Positions 15,883 through 25,600 of a stretch of 64,000 nt of DNA are shown here, piece after piece. Position 1 is the first letter of the stretch; each line of letters opens with the position of its first letter. The position numbers and the translations under genes were made by a program. A model generated the notes under the pieces. That model worked only from the letters and a program-made list of their open reading frames with translations, searched no databases and was not told the DNA's origin. This DNA comes from Flavobacterium sp. N1736 (GTDB lineage Bacteria; Bacteroidota; Bacteroidia; Flavobacteriales; Flavobacteriaceae): the NCBI RefSeq assembly GCF_025947065.1, contig NZ_CP109994.1:4216001-4280000 (forward strand). Direction: 5' to 3'.

Positions 15883-17406
15883 TTACGTAATTACATTAAG
15901 CATTTTTTGAGTTGCGATAATCGCGGCAACTGTTTGATCAGAGTCCAATCCTCTTGTTTTAAATTCTTTTCCGCTATCATTTACCCAAGTGATAATAGTT
16001 TCGCATAAAGCATCTGAACTACTTCCTGGCGGAATTCGAACAGCGTAATCTGTCAACTTTGGCAAAGTCATTTTTTTGCTTTTGTAGATCTTGGTAAGTG
16101 CATTCATGAAAGCGTCAAATTGTCCATCGCCTTGAGCATGTTCTTCAATGATTTCTCCGTCAAGGTTTAAACTTAATGTTGTTGATGGACGTGTTCCTTT
16201 GGAATGAATTAATATATAGGATTCAATTGTAATTTTATCCTGATAAGTATGACTGTCCAAAACATCGGAAATAATGTATGGAAGATCTTCTTTAGTAACA
16301 GTTTCTTTTTTGTCGCCAAGTTCAATAATTCTTTGAGTAACCAATTTCAAATCTTCCTGATTCAATTTTAAACCTAATTCCTGAAGATTTTTTTCGATAT
16401 TGGCTTTTCCCGACGTTTTTCCTAAAGCATATTTTCGTTTTCTCCCAAAGCGCTCCGGAAGCAAATCATTAAAATATAAATTGTTTTTGTTGTCACCGTC
16501 GGCGTGGATTCCGGCAGTTTGAGTAAAAACATTATCGCCAACAATAGGTTTGTTTGCGGGAATTCTGTATCCGGTAAAAGTTTCTACTAATTTACTTACC
16601 GTGTATAAAGAAGTTTCTTTTATGTTGATGCTAACTTCCGGCAAATAATCATTTATCACCGCTACAGTGCTTTCAAGGGGAGCATTTCCTGCGCGTTCTC
16701 CCATTCCGTTTACGGTAACGTGAAGTCCGTTTATGCCTGCTTTTATAGCTTCCATAACATTGGCAACACTTAAATCGTAATCGTTATGTGCATGAAAATC
16801 AAAATGAATTTGAGGATATTTTGCTCTGATTTTTGAAAGAAATTCGAAAGTCAATGATGGAATTAAAACCCCTAAAGTATCCGGTAATAAAATTCTTTTA
16901 ACTGGTTGCATTGAAAGGAAATCTAAAAACTGAAAAACATATTCAGGAGAATTTCGCATTCCGTTGCTCCAATCTTCTAAGTAAACATTGGTTTCAATAT
17001 TATTTTCTTTCGCTAAAGCGATGATTTGTGCGATTTCAGAAAAGTGTTGTTCAGGAGTTTTTTTTAATTGATGTGTTAAGTGATTCATTGAGCCTTTGGT
17101 CAACAAATTCTGCACTTTTGCTCCGGCTTTTTTCATCCATTCGATGGAAACGCCACCGTCTACAAACGAAAGAACCTCGATTCTGTTAATATATCCTCGC
17201 TCTTCTGCCCAGGATGTAATGCCTTTTACGGCTTGAAATTCGCCTTCACTCACACGAGCCGAAGCGATTTCAATTCTATCAATATTTAATTCCTCCAACA
17301 ATAATTGCGCAATGGTTAGTTTTTCTGCAGCAGAAAATGATACTCCCGAGGTTTGTTCACCATCACGGAGCGTCGTGTCCATTATTTCAATTTTTCTTTT
17401 TTCCAT
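15883..17406 (-). CDS. cimA: LeuA/CimA-family synthase, probably (R)-citramalate synthase
   Basis: 507 residues: HMGL-like TIM barrel (1-280) starting D-T-T-L-R-D-G-E-Q, metal-binding H-A-H-N-D-Y, then a LeuA-type C-terminal regulatory domain. The text aligns closely with my recollection of Leptospira CimA (RIEIASARVS, YLEDWSNG, DYDLSVAN, ERFGRKR), and the residues that line its pyruvate pocket (Leu81, Leu104, Tyr144 there) fall on L79, L102 and Y142 here. That favours acetyl-CoA plus pyruvate to citramalate, for threonine-independent isoleucine synthesis, using the same LeuCD and LeuB. 2-isopropylmalate synthase is the alternative and the likely automatic annotation. Confidence 0.75.
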   Translation of the reverse strand: MEKRKIEIMDTTLRDGEQTSGVSFSAAEKLTIAQLLLEELNIDRIEIASARVSEGEFQAVKGITSWAEERGYINRIEVLSFVDGGVSIEWMKKAGAKVQNLLTKGSMNHLTHQLKKTPEQHFSEIAQIIALAKENNIETNVYLEDWSNGMRNSPEYVFQFLDFLSMQPVKRILLPDTLGVLIPSLTFEFLSKIRAKYPQIHFDFHAHNDYDLSVANVMEAIKAGINGLHVTVNGMGERAGNAPLESTVAVINDYLPEVSINIKETSLYTVSKLVETFTGYRIPANKPIVGDNVFTQTAGIHADGDNKNNLYFNDLLPERFGRKRKYALGKTSGKANIEKNLQELGLKLNQEDLKLVTQRIIELGDKKETVTKEDLPYIISDVLDSHTYQDKITIESYILIHSKGTRPSTTLSLNLDGEIIEEHAQGDGQFDAFMNALTKIYKSKKMTLPKLTDYAVRIPPGSSSDALCETIITWVNDSGKEFKTRGLDSDQTVAAIIATQKMLNVIT

Positions 17407-17461
17407 ATTGATATTCTAATTTCTAATGGGTTGGATATTATTGATCCATATTTTAATTTTG

Positions 17462-17510
17462 ACGCTGATTTTACGGATTCGCTTTGCGAAGACGCTGATA
17501 AAAACGGATT
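17462..17510. repeat. Dispersed ~49-bp repeat, copy 1
   Basis: Starts ACGCTGATTTTACGGATTC, with an internal short palindrome (TTCGCTTTGCGAA), and ends AAAAACGGATT. A second, diverged copy lies at 59338-59386. It lies in the 261-base gap between leuD and the synthase gene. Confidence 0.7.
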
Positions 17511-17614
17511 CTTTTTAGTATTCAGTAAAATGAAAATCCGCGTTAATCCGTGTTTTTGCGATAGCAAATCTGTTTTATCCCCGTTCTATGTCTGCCTTGA
17601 TTAAATTTAGAAAA

Positions 17615-17643
17615 ACCCGACACGTTTCAAAAACCTGTCGGGT
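17615..17643. repeat. CCCGACAGG-type palindrome, copy in leuD-cimA gap
   Basis: ACCCGACA.GTTT and AAACCTGTCGGGT arms. Same family as 28541-28569 and 41047-41090. Confidence 0.8.
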
Positions 17644-17667
17644 CTAATAGATTGAACAAGATTTTTC

Positions 17668-18264
17668 TTAGTAAGGAAGTTTATCGGCAAAAGTCACAAT
17701 ATCTTCTTTAATATTTTGTAGATAATCAATGTCATCAAAGCCATTAATCATATTGTTCTTTTTGTATCCGTTAATAGCAAAAGATTCCTGTTGACCAGTT
17801 GCCAACAAAGTAATCGTTTGGTTTGGCAAGTTAATTTCTAATTGCGTATTAGGATCAGCTTCAATTGCTTTAAAAATAATATCAGCAAATTCAGGGCTTA
17901 CCTGAACTGGTAAAACACCAATATTTAAACAGTTTCCTTTAAAGATATCTGCAAAGAAACTAGAAACTACAGCTCTAAAGCCATAATCGTAAACTGCCCA
18001 CGCAGCGTGCTCTCTTGAAGATCCTGAACCAAAGTTTTTTCCTCCAACAAGAATTTTTCCGCTATAAGTTGAATCGTTCAAAACGAAATCAGCTTTTGGA
18101 GAATCATCTCCGTTATATCTCCAGTCTCTAAAAAGATTGTCTCCAAAACCTTCACGTTTTGTAGCTTTCAGGAAACGAGCCGGAATAATTTGATCTGTAT
18201 CTACGTTCTCAATTGGCAGCGGCACTGCACTGCTGGTAAGTATATTAAATTTATCGTATGCCAT
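17668..18264 (-). CDS. leuD: 3-isopropylmalate dehydratase small subunit
   Basis: 198 residues, typical LeuD. Swivel domain with VDTDQIIPARFLK near the start, GSGSSREHAAWAVYDYGF (substrate-binding loop) and NCLNIGVLPV. It pairs with LeuC to isomerise 2-isopropylmalate, and probably citramalate, to the 3-isomer. 167 bases downstream of leuC, with TTTTAGATTT repeats in the gap. Confidence 0.95.
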   Translation of the reverse strand: MAYDKFNILTSSAVPLPIENVDTDQIIPARFLKATKREGFGDNLFRDWRYNGDDSPKADFVLNDSTYSGKILVGGKNFGSGSSREHAAWAVYDYGFRAVVSSFFADIFKGNCLNIGVLPVQVSPEFADIIFKAIEADPNTQLEINLPNQTITLLATGQQESFAINGYKKNNMINGFDDIDYLQNIKEDIVTFADKLPY

Positions 18265-18431
18265 TTTAATTTTAGATTTTTGGATTTTAGATTTTAGATT
18301 TTTCTCGCTGAGATGAATTTCTAAACGCTAAAATTTTGTATTAATAATGTAAAAGAATTTTATGAAGGTTTGTATTTTAAAGTGTCATAAGCTATTCGCA
18401 AAGTGAAAATCTAAAATATAAACTCTTCAAT
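18265..18431. repeat. TTTTAGATTT repeat cluster between leuC and leuD
   Basis: Several direct copies of TTTTAGATTTT near the leuD start and inverted AAAATCTAAAAT copies near the leuC end. No gene visible. Confidence 0.6.
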
Positions 18432-19826
18432 CTAAAATAACTCCCTCGGATCTGTTAGTTTTCCTGTTACAGCAGCAGCAGCAGCCATAATTGGGCTTGC
18501 TAATAATGTTCTTGAACCAGGACCTTGGCGACCTTCAAAGTTTCGGTTTGAAGTACTTACCGCATATTTTCCGGCAGGAACTTTATCATCATTCATTGCT
18601 AAACATGCTGAACAACCCGGCTGACGTAATACAAAACCAGCTTCTGTTAGAATATCTAAAATACCTTCTTCTTTAATCTGAGCTTCAACAACGTGAGAAC
18701 CCGGAACTAACCAAGCGGTAACATTATCTGCTTTTTTTCTTCCTTTTACAATTTCGGCGAAAGCCCTAAAATCTTCAATACGTCCGTTTGTACAACTTCC
18801 CAAGAAAACATAATCAATTGGTTTTCCAATCATGACATCATCTTCGTGGAAGCCCATGTAAGCAAGCGATTTTTTATACGTTTCCTCACCACCTTCAACT
18901 TGGTTGGCATTCGGAATATGTTTTGTGATACCAATTCCCATTCCCGGGTTTGTACCATAAGTAATCATTGGTTCAATATCTGAAGCTTTGATGTTTAATT
19001 CAGCATCAAAAACAGCATCAGCATCAGTTTTTAAAGTTTTCCAGTATTCAACTGCTTTTGTCCATGCTTCTCCTTTTGGAGCAAATAATCTTCCTTCAAG
19101 GAAATCAAAAGTAGTCTGGTCAGGAGCGATCATTCCGCCACGAGCACCCATTTCGATACTTAGGTTACAAACAGTCATACGACCTTCCATAGTCATATTT
19201 TCGAAAACATCTCCGGCGTATTCAACAAAATAACCTGTTCCTCCAGAAGTAGTCAATTGAGCAATAATATAAAGAGCAACGTCTTTTGGACCAACACCTT
19301 TGCTTAATTGACCGTTTACGTTAATACGCATTTTCTTTGGTTTTGGCTGCATAATACATTGTGTAGAAAGCACCATTTCAACCTCAGAAGTTCCGATACC
19401 AAAAGCAATAGCTCCAAAAGCACCGTGAGTAGACGTGTGAGAATCTCCACAAACAATAGTGGCACCTGGCAAAGTAATTCCGTTTTCAGGACCAACTACG
19501 TGTACAATTCCATTTTTAATGTGACCTAATCCCCAGTGCGAAATTCCGTATTCGGCAGCGTTATCTTCAAGCGCTTTAAGCTGATTGGCAGATAAAGCAT
19601 CTTCAACTGGTAAATGTTGGTTTATGGTTGGTGTATTGTGATCTGCAGTTGCAAAAGTACGTTCCGGGTATAAAACGGTAACGTTTCTTGCTTTTAATCC
19701 TAGAAAAGCAACAGGACTCGTAACTTCATGAATGAAATGGCGGTCAATAAAAAACACATCTGGTCCATCTTCAATTTTACGCACTACATGTGAATCCCAT
19801 ACTTTGTCAAATAATGTCTTACTCAT
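18432..19826 (-). CDS. leuC: 3-isopropylmalate dehydratase large subunit
   Basis: 464 residues, full length. Aconitase-family protein with [19 protein letters not shown] and [10 protein letters not shown]; the cysteines in the last two motifs should hold the [4Fe-4S] cluster. Partner of LeuD. First gene of the leu group, reading leftwards from a recognisable promoter. Confidence 0.96.
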   Translation of the reverse strand: MSKTLFDKVWDSHVVRKIEDGPDVFFIDRHFIHEVTSPVAFLGLKARNVTVLYPERTFATADHNTPTINQHLPVEDALSANQLKALEDNAAEYGISHWGLGHIKNGIVHVVGPENGITLPGATIVCGDSHTSTHGAFGAIAFGIGTSEVEMVLSTQCIMQPKPKKMRINVNGQLSKGVGPKDVALYIIAQLTTSGGTGYFVEYAGDVFENMTMEGRMTVCNLSIEMGARGGMIAPDQTTFDFLEGRLFAPKGEAWTKAVEYWKTLKTDADAVFDAELNIKASDIEPMITYGTNPGMGIGITKHIPNANQVEGGEETYKKSLAYMGFHEDDVMIGKPIDYVFLGSCTNGRIEDFRAFAEIVKGRKKADNVTAWLVPGSHVVEAQIKEEGILDILTEAGFVLRQPGCSACLAMNDDKVPAGKYAVSTSNRNFEGRQGPGSRTLLASPIMAAAAAVTGKLTDPRELF

Positions 19827-19884
19827 TTTTTATTTTTTTTAATTGTAATTTCTATAATCACAGCAATTACTGATAATAGCAAAA

Positions 19885-19914
19885 CAAAAGTAAAAAAAGA
19901 TACAAAGTGGTCAA
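19885..19914 (-). promoter_or_regulatory. Promoter for the leu operon (TTG-N19-TACTTTTG)
   Basis: A -7 box TACTTTTG 58 bases before the leuC ATG, with a -33 TTG 19 bases further upstream. The rest of 19915-20335 is AT-rich with no gene I can support. Confidence 0.65.
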
Positions 19915-20335
19915 TTTCAATATTTCATTATATACGATACCCAAACTAAAATACAAATTGCGATTGGCATTTATACATTCAAATTTTATCCAAAAATGAG
20001 AAGAAAATTGATTTTATCTTTATTTTTTTGCTTCAATTATTTTTTGTTAATTTTTATTTTAATAGTTTGCAAAACTATCTCAAAATCACTATAAAATATA
20101 GTATTTTGATTAGAAAAATGTAACAAATTAAATAAAAATAGTAATAATTGTCAGTTTTGATTTGGTTTTTGAATCTCTGCTTTTACGAATTTTGATAGCT
20201 TTAAAAGCCAATTTAGAAGGATTTTTTAAATTTTAAAATTCACTGAAATACTACGACATCCAAGAAGTATATTTTTATGAAATTTTATGATTTTTAATGT
20301 AAAAACAGATTAGCTGATGAGGTTAATTTCAAAGA

Positions 20336-21256
20336 CTAATTGAGTGAATTTTTAAACTCTAAAGGAGTTAAATTGGTTTTCTTTTTGAATAGTTTGCTAA
20401 ACGACTGAGGATATTCAAAACCCAATTGATACGCTATTTCTGCTACCGAAAGATTGGTGCTAATAAGAAAATCTTTTGATTTTTCGATTAGTTTAGAGTG
20501 AATATGCTGTTGAGCATTTTGTCCGGTTAAATTTCTGAGCATGTCGCTCAGGTAATGAGTTGAAACGTTAATTTGCGAAGCAAGAAAATCTACTGTTGGT
20601 AATCCTCTTTTTAGCGTTTCGGCATTGTTTAGATAATTGTCAAGTGTTTCTTCGACCTTGAGTAATAAATCGTGGCTGATTGTTTTTCTTGTAATGAATT
20701 GGCGTTTGTAAAAACGATTACTGTAATTAAGCAAAACATCGATATAAGAAACAATTACATCCTGGCTCATTTCGTCTATTGCGGTATGAAGCTCATTATC
20801 AATACTTGTTAATAATCCTGTAATAGTTGTTTTTTCGCGATCAGAAAGATGCAGAGCTTCATTGGTATCGTAAGAGAAGAAACCGTATTTTTTGATGGTT
20901 TTCCCTAACGGATAATTTCTAATAAAGTCAGGATGAAAAAGCAGCGTATAGCCAAAATATTCAACTCCTTCCTGATTATCGGTAAAAATCAATTGATTGG
21001 GAGAAGTAAACATTAATCCGCCTTCATTAAAATCATAATAACCCTGACCGTAGCCCATTTTTCCGTTAGTAGAATATTTATAAGATATCTTGTAGAAATC
21101 GAGCAGGAAATGGTTATTAGTTAAATCAGCATTGATAACCAATTTGGTATTATCAACCAAAGTTATCATAGGATGAAGCGGTTTTGGCAGCTCAAATAAA
21201 CTATGAAATTGAGAAATAGAGGAAATTCTTGTCGGATTATTGTTTTTCTTTTCCAT
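20336..21256 (-). CDS. AraC-family transcriptional regulator
   Basis: 306 residues: N-terminal cupin-like sensing domain (about 25-190) and C-terminal AraC/XylS domain (about 210-305) with two HTH units (VDFLASQINVSTHYLSDMLRN and SVAEIAYQLGFEYPQSFSKLFKKK). An upstream in-frame ATG would add eight hydrophobic residues (MKFLYIYI), which is unusual for this family, so the second ATG is used. The next gene upstream on this strand is an SDR oxidoreductase, a common pairing. A strong terminator separates them. Confidence 0.88.
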   Translation of the reverse strand: MEKKNNNPTRISSISQFHSLFELPKPLHPMITLVDNTKLVINADLTNNHFLLDFYKISYKYSTNGKMGYGQGYYDFNEGGLMFTSPNQLIFTDNQEGVEYFGYTLLFHPDFIRNYPLGKTIKKYGFFSYDTNEALHLSDREKTTITGLLTSIDNELHTAIDEMSQDVIVSYIDVLLNYSNRFYKRQFITRKTISHDLLLKVEETLDNYLNNAETLKRGLPTVDFLASQINVSTHYLSDMLRNLTGQNAQQHIHSKLIEKSKDFLISTNLSVAEIAYQLGFEYPQSFSKLFKKKTNLTPLEFKNSLN

Positions 21257-21286
21257 AATATAAATGTATAAAAATTTCAAAAACGA

Positions 21287-21318
21287 ATACCGTTCAGATT
21301 ATCAAATCTGAACGGTAT
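21287..21318 (-). terminator. Rho-independent terminator after the SDR gene
   Basis: A 14-bp perfect stem (ATACCGTTCAGATT and complement), 4-base loop, then TCGTTTTTG on the minus strand. Confidence 0.85.
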
Positions 21319-21327
21319 CAGTATTAA

Positions 21328-22131
21328 TTATGCTCCCAAAAATTGTTTGCCAAATGCAACGCGAAAAACTTCGTCTCCTTGTTCCAGTCTTTGTTTGTAA
21401 AGTGCTTTTGCATCTTCTCCGGCAACATATCTAAGTTTGGTTTTCCCGTCTGTTGCAGCTTCATAAACTACATCTGCAATTTGTTCAGGAGTTGAGGCCA
21501 TTTCAAACATAGCATCAGCACTTGCAAACAAGCTTTTTGTCATTGCTTCATATTCAGGTTTAGTTCCTGAATCAAGTGAGCCGTGCATGAATTCTGTTTT
21601 GATACCGCCCGGAGAAACCGTTTTAATATTGATTCCAAACGTATTTAACTCATACGCCATGCTTTCACTCCAACCTTCCAAACCCCATTTTGTTGCGTGA
21701 TACACAGATCCTAACGGAAAAGCAATCAAGCCGCCAATAGAAGTAGTTGAAATGAACAATCCACTTTTTCTTTCTCTGAAATACGGAATAAAAGCATTCG
21801 TAACACGAATTACTCCCAATAAATTAGTGTTAAGCTGTTTCGTGATTTGATCATCATTAAAGCTTTCCAAAGGGCCAATCAAACCATAACCGGCATTGTT
21901 AAAAACGACATCAATATCGCTTAATTCAAGTGCTTTTTGAACCGTGCTTTGTATTTGGTCATAATTTGTAACGTCTAATGGTAATAGGGTTACATTGTTT
22001 AAGTTAGAAAGTTCAGTTTCCTTTTCAGGATTTCTCATTGTTGCGATAACATTCCATCCTTTTTGTTGAAATAATTTTGCTGTAGCTTTTCCCAATCCTG
22101 AAGAAGCACCTGTAATAAAAATAGTTTTCAT
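21328..22131 (-). CDS. Short-chain dehydrogenase/reductase
   Basis: 267 residues. Classical SDR: NAD(P)-binding T-G-A-S-S-G-L-G near residue 7, N-N-A-G near 85, and the catalytic S-x12-Y-x3-K set (SIGG..., Y-H-A-T-K). A later P-G-G-I-K-T-E-F segment is typical. Substrate unknown. An ATG 27 bases upstream is possible, but the start used here places the Rossmann beta-1 strand at the N terminus as usual. Confidence 0.92.
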   Translation of the reverse strand: MKTIFITGASSGLGKATAKLFQQKGWNVIATMRNPEKETELSNLNNVTLLPLDVTNYDQIQSTVQKALELSDIDVVFNNAGYGLIGPLESFNDDQITKQLNTNLLGVIRVTNAFIPYFRERKSGLFISTTSIGGLIAFPLGSVYHATKWGLEGWSESMAYELNTFGINIKTVSPGGIKTEFMHGSLDSGTKPEYEAMTKSLFASADAMFEMASTPEQIADVVYEAATDGKTKLRYVAGEDAKALYKQRLEQGDEVFRVAFGKQFLGA

Positions 22132-22267
22132 AATAGTTGTTTTAAATTGATAAGGCAAAGTTCAGGATAGAGTCAAGTTTAAAAGTGCTCATTTTGGTGC
22201 AATGAGTATCCAAAATGAATAATCGAAGTTTTAGGATCAAAATATGTTGGTTGGAATTATTTTCAAC

Positions 22268-22404
22268 ACATAGAAACATAGATTTATTACTTAAAAAAAG
22301 GCGTTTCACTTATTTAAAACATCCCTAAGCTTCGGGACTAGGTGTGAAAATCTTGATTTTTTTAAGCCTCTCTTTTTATCAAACTAAAATCTATGTTTCT
22401 ATGT
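22268..22404. repeat. 18-bp inverted repeat in the SDR-dnaE gap
   Basis: ACATAGAAACATAGATTT at 22268-22285 and its exact complement at 22387-22404, with a 101-base centre containing CTTCGGGAC. It is the main content of the 473-base gap apart from the dnaE promoter. Confidence 0.8.
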
Positions 22405-22584
22405 GGTTATTTTTTTTGCGATCTGCATTCATAGAGTTTTAATTAATGCTTTTGTTAACAACTTTCGCTTCGTTATTTCTCTAAAAAAAGCGTAAATTTG
22501 AACTTCTTCCAATATATATATTGAGATTTTTTATACCCCATACAATCAAGTATTTATGAGGTGTAACACTTGGAATTTGGAATT

Positions 22585-22592
22585 TAATTTTG
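22585..22592 (+). promoter_or_regulatory. -7 promoter element (TAATTTTG) for dnaE
   Basis: Exact TAnnTTTG match 12 bases before the preferred ATG. It overlaps the TTG of a longer reading frame, which argues against that start. Confidence 0.6.
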
Positions 22593-22604
22593 CTATTTAA
22601 CTCT

Positions 22605-25600
22605 ATGTATTTAATATTCGATACCGAAACAACCGGATTACCAAAACGCTGGGATGCTCCAATTACCGATTCTGATAACTGGCCTCGCTGTATTCAGATC
22701 GCCTGGCAGCTTCATGACGAAATGGGGCAACTGATCGAACATCAGGATTATTTGGTTAAACCTGACGGATTTAATATTCCGTATGATGCAGAACGTATTC
22801 ACGGAATTTCGACTGAATTGGCTGAAGCCGATGGAATCACGCTGGCTGAAGTTTTGGAGAAATTCAATATTGCTTTAAGTAAAACCAAATTTATTGTAGG
22901 TCAGAATTTAGGTTTCGACGTTAATATTATGGGTGCCGAATTCCATAGAATGGGCGTTGATTCTCCAATGAGTTCAATGCCGGTTTTGGATACTTGTACA
23001 GAAGTTACTGCTTCATTATTACAACTTCCCGGAGGTCGTGGAGGAAAATTCAAACTTCCAACATTAACAGAATTACACAGTTATCTTTTTGATAAACCTT
23101 TTGCAGAAGCCCACAACGCAACTGCCGACGTTGAGGCAACGACGCGTTGTTTTTTAGAGTTAATCAGGAGAGAAATTTTTACCAAAGAAGAACTCGACGT
23201 TCCTAAGGATTACTTTAAAGAATTTCAGGAAAGAAATCCACAGGAATTTCCATTAATTGGTCTAAAACACATCAATTTAAAAGCCGCTTCTGATAAAATT
23301 AGAGAGCAGCTAAAAGCTTTAGAATCGGTTGGTCAGGAAAATACAGTTTCACATTCTGACAGAGCAGATTTTAAAGCCGCAAAATATGCACATTTACACA
23401 ATCATACACAATTTTCAGTTCTTCAATCGACTATAGGTATTGCAAATATTGTTGCGGCTACAGCCAAAAACGGAATGCCGGCCGTAGCAATGACAGATAC
23501 CGGAAACATGATGGGCGCTTTTCACTTTGTGAGCGCCGTTATGAACCACAATAAAGCAGCATCTGCAAAAAATAAAGCTTTGGTTGAAGCTGGTGAAGAA
23601 CCAACAGAAACCGAAATGAAGCCAATTGTGGGCTGCGAATTTAATGTTTGTGACAATCACCTGGATAAAACTAAAAAAGACAACGGAAATCAGGTTGTGT
23701 TATTAGCCAAAAACAAGAATGGGTATCACAATCTGGCAAAAATGTCGTCGATTGCTTTTACAGATGGATTTTATTATGTGCCGAGAATTGACCGTGCAAT
23801 TGTTGAAAAATACAAAGAAGATATCATGGTTTTGTCCGGAAATTTATACGGAGAAATCCAGAGTAAAATTCTGAACGTTGGTGAAAACCAAGCCGAAGAA
23901 GCTTTGATTTGGTGGAAAGAACAATTTGGCGATGACTTTTATTTGGAAGTCATGCGCCACAATCAGGAAGATGAAAATCGCGTAAACAAAACCCTGATTG
24001 AGTTTTCTCAAAAACACAATGTTAAATTAATTGCGACCAATAATACCTATTATTTAAATAAAGAAGATGCCAATGCGCACGATATTTTATTGTGTGTAAA
24101 AGATGGTGAAAAACAAGCAACGCCAATAGGTCGTGGCCGAGGATATCGTTACGGATTACCCAATCAGGAATACTATTATAAATCATCGGAAGAGATGAAA
24201 AAACTCTTCGCCGATTTGCCGGATGCGATTATCAATATTCAGGAAATTGTCGATAAAGTTGAGATTTACTCACTTTATCGTGATGTATTGCTTCCTAAAT
24301 TTGATATTCCGGAGGAATTTATAGTTCCGGAAGACGAAGCTGATGGCGGAGTTCGGGGTGAAAATAAATATTTACGTCACCTGACAATGGTAGGTGCAAA
24401 AAAGAGATATGGCGAAATTACAGAGTCTATTCAGGAACGTTTGGATTTTGAGTTATTGACAATTTCCAATTCAGGATATCCGGGTTACTTTTTGATCGTT
24501 CAGGATTTCATCGCCGAAGCCAGAAATATGGACGTTTCGGTTGGTCCGGGTCGTGGATCTGCTGCCGGATCTGCCGTTGCATATTGTTTAGGAATTACCA
24601 ATATTGACCCGATTAAGTACGATTTGCTTTTTGAGCGTTTCCTGAATCCGGATCGTGTATCCATGCCCGATATTGATATTGATTTTGATGATGAAGGTCG
24701 TGGTCGTGTTATGGATTATGTAATTAATAAATACGGAAAAAATCAGGTTGCGCAAATTATTACATATGGTAAAATGGCAACCAAATCCGCGATTCGTGAT
24801 ACAGCGCGTGTATTGGATTTACCGTTGTTTGAAGCCGATAGAATTGCAAAACTGATTCCGGCAATGATGCCGTCAAAATGGAATTTAGCGCGTTTTATTT
24901 CTGAAAACGAAGATGAGGTTAAAAAAGCACTTCGTTCTGATGAATTTGATAATGTAAAAGAATTAATCGCCATTGCCAATGAAGATGATTTGGCGGGAGA
25001 AACCATTCAACAGGCAAAAATCCTTGAAGGATCGATGCGAAATACCGGAATTCACGCCTGCGGTGTAATTATTACGCCATCGGATATTACGAATTTCGTT
25101 CCTGTTACCACAGCAAAAGATTCTGATTTATATGTAACCCAGTTTGATAACTCGGTTGCAGAAAGTGCAGGATTGCTAAAAATGGACTTCTTGGGTCTAA
25201 AGACCCTTACGCTGATAAAAGATACTGTAAAACTGGTAAAATACAGAACAAATATTGACTTAGATCCTGATACTTTCCCGATTGATGATATTGAAACGTA
25301 TGCACTTTTCCAAAGAGGAGAAACGGTTGGAATCTTCCAATACGAGTCACCGGGAATGCAGAAATACATGAAAGATCTGAAACCAACGGTTTTTGGAGAT
25401 TTAATTGCCATGAACGCCCTTTATCGTCCGGGACCTTTAGAATATATCCCTTCTTTTGTTCGAAGAAAAAACGGCGAAGAAGAAATCAAATACGATTTAG
25501 ATGCCTGTGAAGAATATTTAGGAGAGACTTACGGAATTACAGTTTATCAGGAGCAGGTGATGCTTTTGTCGCAATCGCTGGCTGACTTTACAAAAGGTGA

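Noticed and set aside
17353-17604. 83-residue plus-strand frame between leuD and the synthase
   Set aside because: It runs antisense over the start of the synthase and through dispersed repeats.
19823-19882. Branched-chain-rich 19-residue frame ending ATGA at leuC, a possible leader peptide
   Set aside because: Its TTG lies 3 bases after the likely -7 box, so it would be at or before the transcription start, and AT-rich DNA often encodes Ile/Leu/Lys strings. No attenuator hairpin is present.
19996-20094. 32-residue hydrophobic frame on the plus strand
   Set aside because: No promoter box nearby, extreme Phe/Leu/Ile bias expected from AT-rich DNA, and no partner gene.
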